This document shows, in pieces, positions 59,314 to 64,000 of a stretch of DNA of 64,000 bases. The position numbers were made by a program, and so were the translations under genes. The notes beneath the pieces are model-generated. The model saw only the letters and a program-made list of their open reading frames with translations, was not told the DNA's origin and made no database searches. Position 1 is the first letter of the stretch, and every line of letters starts with the position of its first letter. The stretch lies in NCBI RefSeq assembly GCF_000974485.1, contig NZ_BBOM01000005.1, positions 666,289 through 730,288 on the forward strand, written 5' to 3'. This DNA is from Streptomyces sp. NBRC 109706 (GTDB taxonomy: Bacteria > Actinomycetota > Actinomycetes > Streptomycetales > Streptomycetaceae).

Positions 59314-60318
59314 TCACTCGGGCAACGGCCGGTGGATCGGGCAGGGGCCGTAGGGATCGAGATCGCTGGGCCTGGGCGTCTCCGGGCCGTCGGGGCCGAT
59401 CCGGATCAGCCGCTCCACCCTGATGATCTGGAACCTGCGGCCCAGCACGGTGATCTCGTCGCGGCGCGGGCGGGCGCGGAACTCCTCGGCGGCCTCGGCG
59501 TAGACCCGGGCGTCGTCCTCGGACACCTCCTGGCCCAGCTTGGGCAGGAACTCGGCCAGATAGTCGTAGAGGGTGGCGCGTGCCTCGTGGGGGCTCGGCT
59601 GGAGCGCGGCCATCGGCTCCCAGGAGGAGCGTTTGCGCTCCGCGAAGGTGAAGGTGGCGGGGAGCAACACCACTCCGGGGTGGGTGGCCAGCGCGGTGGC
59701 CGAGTCGGCCCGCGCCTCGGCGGGGATCCGGGGCGCCTCGTAGCGCAGCCCGAGCAGTTCCATCCGCTGGATGGACTCCATGATCCCGGTGGGTCTGGCG
59801 TGGTCGACCAGCAGGCCCCTGGTGCGGCTGGGCGAGGAGCGGCGCTCGCCCCAGGAGAGGTCGGCGGCCGGCTCGTCGGGGTCGGTGGGGCGTGGCCCCT
59901 CGATGCCGTCGGGGCCGATCCTGGCGAACTCGTCGCCGCGCACGATCCGGTAGCGGGTGTCGCCGACGGTCAGCTCGTTGACCGGCTCGCGCTCCAACCG
60001 GGAGACGGCTTCCCGCAGTTGGGCGCGGAGCCGATCGCCGGGGGCGGTCTCGTCCCTGGCCCGGAACCAGAGGTGGGAGTTGAGCCCGTCGCGCGCGTGC
60101 TGGGCGAAGCCGTCGGTGACGTCGTCGAGCAGCCGCCAGGCGGGGCCGTCCTCGGGGCGCTGTTCGGCGAAGCCGAAGACGGGGCCCCGGATGACCACAT
60201 GGGGGTAGCGTTCCGCGGCTCTGATCGCGTCCTGTTCGGTGACCTCGGAGACGGGATCCTCCCGCCTGGTCACCCGGAAGGTGAGGTGACGCGGTGCGTT
60301 CCTCTGGTGATCCGCCAT
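59314..60318 (-). CDS. DUF5954-like protein with internal duplication
   Basis: The 334-residue protein resembles actinobacterial DUF5954 proteins; function unknown. Two related halves can be seen: each has a strand/helix block, then a (V/L)(G/L)xR(F/Y)xI(V/I)R segment, and each ends FARIGPDGIEGPRPTDPDEP or LIRIGPDGPETPRPSDLDPY. No signal or membrane segment is present. The ATG at 60318 is the first start. It is flanked by larger gaps on both sides, so it is probably transcribed alone. Confidence 0.75.
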   Translation of the reverse strand: MADHQRNAPRHLTFRVTRREDPVSEVTEQDAIRAAERYPHVVIRGPVFGFAEQRPEDGPAWRLLDDVTDGFAQHARDGLNSHLWFRARDETAPGDRLRAQLREAVSRLEREPVNELTVGDTRYRIVRGDEFARIGPDGIEGPRPTDPDEPAADLSWGERRSSPSRTRGLLVDHARPTGIMESIQRMELLGLRYEAPRIPAEARADSATALATHPGVVLLPATFTFAERKRSSWEPMAALQPSPHEARATLYDYLAEFLPKLGQEVSEDDARVYAEAAEEFRARPRRDEITVLGRRFQIIRVERLIRIGPDGPETPRPSDLDPYGPCPIHRPLPE

Positions 60319-60460
60319 ATGCCCAGTGTGACGGTATCCGCGCTCTCCGTCCGGGGATTCCCCAAAGCCCCCACCTTTCGGGGGGCTAGCTTGCCCCCAT
60401 GTTCACGACGTTCACGCATCTCCGGGTTTCCCGGCGACGGCGGCCGGTGGTCGGGGGGCG

Positions 60461-61114
60461 TCAGTAGCCGACGGTGAAGCGGCGGCCGATATGGGCGGGC
60501 TGTTCGATCTCGTCGACCACGGCCTTGGCGTAGTCCTCGGTGGAGATCCAGCTCCGGCCGTCCTCGTCGATCACCAGCTCCTCCAGCGCCGTGCGGTAGG
60601 CGCCCTTGCGCACCCCCGACTCGATCTGGGCCGCCGGGCTGAGGTTGGTCCAGCGGACCTCGCTGGCGATGCTCCGCAGATAGTCGAGCGCGGCCCCGTG
60701 CGACCGCATGATCCGCACCACCTGGTCGGGGAGGCCCGGGGTGTCCCAGAGCTGACCGCCTTCGGGGGTGCGCAGCGAGCCGGCGCCGCCGACCATGATC
60801 AGCCGGGGTGCCTCGGCGCCCAGCGCGTGCAGCCCGGCGACCAGCGCCTGCGCCGACGGCTCGATCAGCGCCTCATGCCCCTCGGCATCGTTGCCGCCCA
60901 CCGCGCTGACCAGCGCGTCCTGTCCGCGCGCGGCCACCGTGACGCTGGCCGGGTCGAGCACGTCGCCGCCCAGCACCTCAAGCGCGGGGTGGCTTCTGGT
61001 GACCTTCGCCGGATCGCGTACCACCGCCGTCACCTGGTGCCCCCGGTCCAGTGCCTCGCTCACCACCCGGTGGCCGATGCTGCCCGAGGCGCCGAAGACC
61101 GCGATCCTGGCCAT
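60461..61114 (-). CDS. NAD(P)-binding atypical SDR (NmrA/YhfK-like)
   Basis: The 217-residue protein has the nucleotide-binding FGASGSIGHRVV at residues 6-17, an Arg for NADP in VVRDPAKV, and the LIMVGGAGSL strand of NAD(P)H-binding reductases such as YhfK or BVR-B relatives. It lacks the YxxxK of classical SDRs. A role in redox sensing or reduction is possible; the substrate is unknown. ATG 61114 gives the family N-terminus and has AAGGGCGG upstream. Confidence 0.85.
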   Translation of the reverse strand: MARIAVFGASGSIGHRVVSEALDRGHQVTAVVRDPAKVTRSHPALEVLGGDVLDPASVTVAARGQDALVSAVGGNDAEGHEALIEPSAQALVAGLHALGAEAPRLIMVGGAGSLRTPEGGQLWDTPGLPDQVVRIMRSHGAALDYLRSIASEVRWTNLSPAAQIESGVRKGAYRTALEELVIDEDGRSWISTEDYAKAVVDEIEQPAHIGRRFTVGY

Positions 61115-61259
61115 GACGAAACCGCCCTTTCGCGAAGCGGCGCCCGCCCGTCGGGGCACCCCCGCCAGCGTGCCACCGCCCGGGCCGCGCCCGGCCGTTC
61201 CACCAGCGACCGCGTGTCGCGGCGTCGGAACGAGGCGACGGAACAGCGGCGGACGCGAA

Positions 61260-61308
61260 GGCGCCCGGGGCCTTGTCGGGGAAGGGCAGAGACAAGGCCC
61301 CGGGCGCC
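61260..61308 (-). terminator. Terminator after the ActP-type symporter gene
   Basis: An 18-bp perfect stem (arms 61260-61277 and 61291-61308) with a 13-base loop lies 40 bp past the stop codon. It ends the DUF485-symporter transcript. Confidence 0.85.
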
Positions 61309-61348
61309 GGGGGTGGGGCGAGATACCCCCGTGGGATGGTCCGATCCG

Positions 61349-63046
61349 TCAGTGCTTACTGGCTCGCTCGGCTCCGGCGCCGGTGAGGGCCCGCACCTGA
61401 AGCTTGGCGAACCGATCGGGATCGGACTCCTTGGACATGAGGGTGCCGACGACGGCACAGAGCAGACCGAGCGGGATGGACACCAGGCCCGGGTTCTCCA
61501 GGGGGAACCAGGAGATGTCCACGCTCTTGGGCAGCAGCGCCAGGTTGTTGCCCTCCGCGTCGACCTTGCCGGACACCACCGGCGAGAAGAGCACAAGGCC
61601 GACGGAACCGACCAGGCCGCCATAGATGCCGGCCACCGCGCCCGCCGTGTTGAACCGCTTCCAGAAGAGGCTGAAGAGGATCACCGGCAGGTTGGCCGAG
61701 GCCGCGATGGCGAAGGCGAGGGCGACCAGGAAGGCGACGTTCAGATCCTGTGCGAACACCGCCAGCACGATGGAGACCACGCCCACGCCGATCGCGGCGA
61801 ACCTGGCGACCCTGACCTCCTCCTGCTCGCTGGCCTTCCCGCCGCGCAGCACCGCGTTGTAGAAGTCGTGCGCCAGCGAGGAGGACGAGGCGATGGTGAG
61901 CCCGGCCACCGTGGAGAGGATGGTGGCGAACGCGACCGCGGCGATCAGCGCCAGCATCACCGCCCCGAGGAAGTCCCCGCCGAAGTGGGCACCGACCTCC
62001 TCGGCCAGCTGTGGCGCGGCCGTGTTGCCCGCCGAGTTCTGTGCGGTGATCGCCTCTTTTCCGACCAGTGCGGCGGCGCCGAAGCCCAGGATCAGGGTCA
62101 GCAGGTAGAAGGTGCCGATCAGGCCGATGGCCCAGTTGACGGACTTCCGCGCGGTCTTGGAGTCCGGCACCGTGTAGAAGCGGATCAGGATGTGCGGCAG
62201 ACCGGCCGTGCCCAGCACCAGGGCCAGGCCCAGGCTGATCAGGTCCAGCTTGTTGACCAGGGTCTGCCAGGTGTCCCCCGCGACCTCGACGCCATAGCGC
62301 TGGCCGGGTTCGAGGAACGCGTTCCCCACCCCGCTGGCGTCCGCCGCGTCGTTCATCAGCGAGCCGATGTTGAAGTCGTAGATCGCCAACACCAGCAGGG
62401 TGACCAGCAGTGCGCCGCCCATCAGCATCACGGCCTTGACGATCTGCACCCAGGTGGTGCCGGTCATGCCGCCGAAGGAGACATAGGTGATCATCAACAG
62501 GCCGACGAGCACGATGCCGACGATCTTCGCGGTGTCGGCGCTCATCCCGAGGTAGGTCTCGCCCTCCTCGATGCCGAGCAGCAGCGCCACCAGAGCGCCG
62601 GCGCCGACCATCTGCGCCAACAGGTAGAAGATCGAGACGGTCAGCGTCGAGATCGATCCCGCGGTCCGCACCGGGCGCTGGCGCATCCGGTAGGAGACCA
62701 CGTCGGTCATGGTGAACCGGCCGGAGTTCCGCAGGAGTTCGGCGACCAGCAGCAGCGCCACCAGCCAGGCGACCAGGAAGCCGATCGAGTAGAGGAACCC
62801 GTCGTAGCCGTAGAGCGCGATCATGCCGGCGATGCCCAGGAACGACGCGGCCGACATGTAGTCGCCGCCGATCGCGAAGCCGTTCTGGATGCCGCTGAAG
62901 CCACGGCCGCCGGAGTGGAAGTCGGTGGCCGTCTTGGTCTGCCGGCTGGCCCAGATGGTGATGCCCAGCGTGCCGGCGATCAGCAGGCCGAACAGGATGA
63001 GGGTGATGATTCGTTCGTCGGAGTTGTCCGCCGCGATGGTGATCAT
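61349..63046 (-). CDS. Cation/acetate symporter (ActP/MctC type)
   Basis: The 565-residue SSS-family permease has about 13-14 membrane helices. TATDFHSGGRGFSGIQNGFAI, DYMSAASFLGIAGMIALYGYDG and GLPHILIRFYTVPDSKTARKS are hallmarks of acetate/monocarboxylate symporters. Sodium- or proton-coupled uptake of acetate, pyruvate or propionate is expected. ATG 63046 overlaps the DUF485 stop as ATGA. It is a diverged paralogue of the symporter at 55.5 kb. Confidence 0.92.
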   Translation of the reverse strand: MITIAADNSDERIITLILFGLLIAGTLGITIWASRQTKTATDFHSGGRGFSGIQNGFAIGGDYMSAASFLGIAGMIALYGYDGFLYSIGFLVAWLVALLLVAELLRNSGRFTMTDVVSYRMRQRPVRTAGSISTLTVSIFYLLAQMVGAGALVALLLGIEEGETYLGMSADTAKIVGIVLVGLLMITYVSFGGMTGTTWVQIVKAVMLMGGALLVTLLVLAIYDFNIGSLMNDAADASGVGNAFLEPGQRYGVEVAGDTWQTLVNKLDLISLGLALVLGTAGLPHILIRFYTVPDSKTARKSVNWAIGLIGTFYLLTLILGFGAAALVGKEAITAQNSAGNTAAPQLAEEVGAHFGGDFLGAVMLALIAAVAFATILSTVAGLTIASSSSLAHDFYNAVLRGGKASEQEEVRVARFAAIGVGVVSIVLAVFAQDLNVAFLVALAFAIAASANLPVILFSLFWKRFNTAGAVAGIYGGLVGSVGLVLFSPVVSGKVDAEGNNLALLPKSVDISWFPLENPGLVSIPLGLLCAVVGTLMSKESDPDRFAKLQVRALTGAGAERASKH

Positions 63047-63483
63047 GCCGCGTCTCCCTTCCTGGCGCCAGGAACCACCGGCTGACCCTCGAGCTCGTCC
63101 CGCAGCTCGTCGGCGAGCGGGTCGAAGCGGCGGTTGGCGTAGCGCGAGTAGAGGATCGCGATACCGAACGTCGTAACAAACTGCAACAGACCAAAGAACA
63201 AGGCGATATTGGCGCTGCCGACGACCTCGGTGGACATCACACCGCGTGCGTAGACGGACATCACCACATAGAGCAGATACCAGGAGAGAAAGGCGATGCT
63301 GGCCGGGACCACGAAGCGCAACAGGCGGGTGCGCAGCTCGTGGAACCGCGGATCCTCGTGCATCACGGCGGAGCGGGCTTCCAACTCGGCCTCGGGGTTG
63401 GGACTTTCGGCCGCTGGCTCGGGATCCCCACGCTCGGCGGGCTGGGGAGGCTCGCTGGAATCGGGGGCGGAGTGTGTCGCCAT
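63043..63483 (-). CDS. DUF485 membrane protein
   Basis: The 146-residue protein has an acidic/Pro-rich N-terminus, then HEDPRFHELRTRLLRFVVPAS and two membrane helices (about 58-80 and 89-112), ending in SRYANRRFDPLADELRDELE; this is the classic DUF485 pattern. It is translated with the downstream symporter through an ATGA overlap. The ATG has a GGAG site. Confidence 0.9.
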   Translation of the reverse strand: MATHSAPDSSEPPQPAERGDPEPAAESPNPEAELEARSAVMHEDPRFHELRTRLLRFVVPASIAFLSWYLLYVVMSVYARGVMSTEVVGSANIALFFGLLQFVTTFGIAILYSRYANRRFDPLADELRDELEGQPVVPGARKGDAA

Positions 63484-63832
63484 CGACGGCTCCTTCGGGA
63501 AACGGTCCGGGAGGGGAAGCCCGGGGGTACTCCTGGGAAATCTCGGGGACCTCGGACAATCGCTGCCCACGAAATGTAAGGAGCGTCACAGGCCCGGGGC
63601 ACGGCCTTGGCGGGGCCGCTCGACGAACGGTCGATTTCCGCGCCGAGCGGGCGCCGGAGCGCGGCCCAAGGGTCGACGAGGGGCCGGGGGCCGGGCCGGC
63701 CGGCGGCGGGACCGCCCCGCACTCTTCCCGGTCGGGAACGTTTCCGACAGACGTGGGGGCCCCGGATCCGCCGCACGGTGGCGGCGGGCCCGGGGCCCCG
63801 ACGGGTGCTCGCGATCGACGGCGAGCGTCAGT
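63484..63832. other. Gene-free region between tuf and the DUF485 gene
   Basis: These 349 bp hold the promoter of the DUF485-symporter operon and the tuf terminator; I see no gene. The segment nearest the DUF485 start contains AAATGTAAGGAGCG and other AT-richer patches. Confidence 0.5.
63756..63799 (-). terminator. Terminator after tuf
   Basis: A long stem of GGGGCCCCGG with CCGGGGCCCC, extended by seven more pairs after a small mismatch, lies 34 bp past the tuf stop. No T-run is needed for such G/C stems in actinomycetes. Confidence 0.8.
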
Positions 63833-64000
63833 TCACTTGATGATCTTGGTGACCTGACCGGCGCCCACGGTCCGACCACCCTCACGGATGGCGAACTTCA
63901 GGCCCTCCTCCATGGCGATGGGCTGGATCAGCTCAACGCGCATCTCGGTGTTGTCGCCCGGCATGACCATCTCGGTGCCCTCGGGGAGGTGCACCACACC
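63833..64000 (-). CDS. tuf: Elongation factor Tu, C-terminal fragment (gene runs off right edge)
   Basis: The last 55 residues of EF-Tu are visible: [20 protein letters not shown], then [20 protein letters not shown] and the end [14 protein letters not shown]-Tu delivers aminoacyl-tRNA to the ribosome. The remainder and presumably fusA-rpsG-rpsL lie upstream beyond the right edge. The end sequence KIIK with TGA fits actinobacterial tuf1. Confidence 0.97.
   Translation of the reverse strand, partial: GVVHLPEGTEMVMPGDNTEMRVELIQPIAMEEGLKFAIREGGRTVGAGQVTKIIK

Noticed and set aside
60491-63085. Long plus-strand frame opposite the NAD(P)-binding and symporter genes
   Set aside because: The product is a His/Asp/Gln-rich mirror of hydrophobic codons in two unrelated genes, with no ribosome site or domain.

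Overview
The window is chromosomal DNA from a Streptomycetaceae actinomycete, most likely a Streptomyces or close relative. The evidence is a very high GC content, many GTG starts, near-diagnostic BldM and WhiD proteins, two CIRCE boxes in front of groES-groEL1, and the conserved order guaB3-guaB-sigma-bldM-whiD-groEL-groES ... tsaD-rimI-tsaB-tsaE-alr-nnr-acpS-coaA-glmM-rpsI-rplM ... truA-rplQ-rpoA ... rpsJ ... tuf. No tRNA, rRNA, insertion sequence, prophage or CRISPR array was seen. Most of the window is core genome; the unusual material sits inside and between the core genes.

Layout. (1) 1-6.1 kb: three minus-strand Hanks-type kinase genes. The first transcribed is an active receptor kinase with nine 20-residue tandem repeats before the kinase domain. 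The second is a pseudokinase whose activation segment is split by about 400 disordered residues. The third runs off the left edge. (2) 6.2-12.2 kb: glpD, a divergent UDP-sugar-dehydrogenase-like protein without its catalytic Cys, then guaB3 and guaB. (3) 12.2-13.1 kb: an 874-bp non-coding spacer of degenerate direct repeats with a 22-bp perfect hairpin. (4) 13.1-16.8 kb: developmental and transcriptional regulators (SigD/ShbA-like sigma factor, bldM, whiD), an SDR and a SnoaL-like protein. (5) 16.9-19.2 kb: HrcA/CIRCE-controlled groES-groEL1. (6) 19.2-33.5 kb: cell-wall, tRNA-modification and cofactor genes: deacetylase, methyltransferase, tsaB-rimI-tsaD with a coupled 83-residue protein, tsaE, a dead YkuD-like protein, a hydrolase, alr, nnr, acpS, a degenerate GlmS glutaminase-domain remnant, coaA and glmM. 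(7) 33.6-38.4 kb: rplM-rpsI, an ABC-F protein, a membrane-anchored unknown and truA. (8) 38.4-55.1 kb: the merged S10-spc-alpha ribosomal superoperon with secY, adk, map, infA and rpoA. (9) 55.5-63.5 kb: two DUF485 plus sodium/solute symporter pairs, one preceded by a LytS/LytTR two-component system, flanking a DUF5954-like protein and an NAD(P)-binding protein. (10) 63.8 kb to the end: the 3' end of tuf.

Much of the window is growth machinery: guanine nucleotides, chaperonin, t6A tRNA modification, D-alanine and UDP-GlcNAc precursors, translation and secretion. Kinases and developmental regulators are embedded in it. The best leads for new biology are the repeat-bearing kinase/pseudokinase pair, the four proteins that keep a fold but lack its catalytic residues (pseudokinase, UDP-sugar dehydrogenase-like, YkuD-like, GlmS-like), and the repeat-built spacer upstream of guaB. 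All coordinates and motifs were read by eye; no homology search was run.
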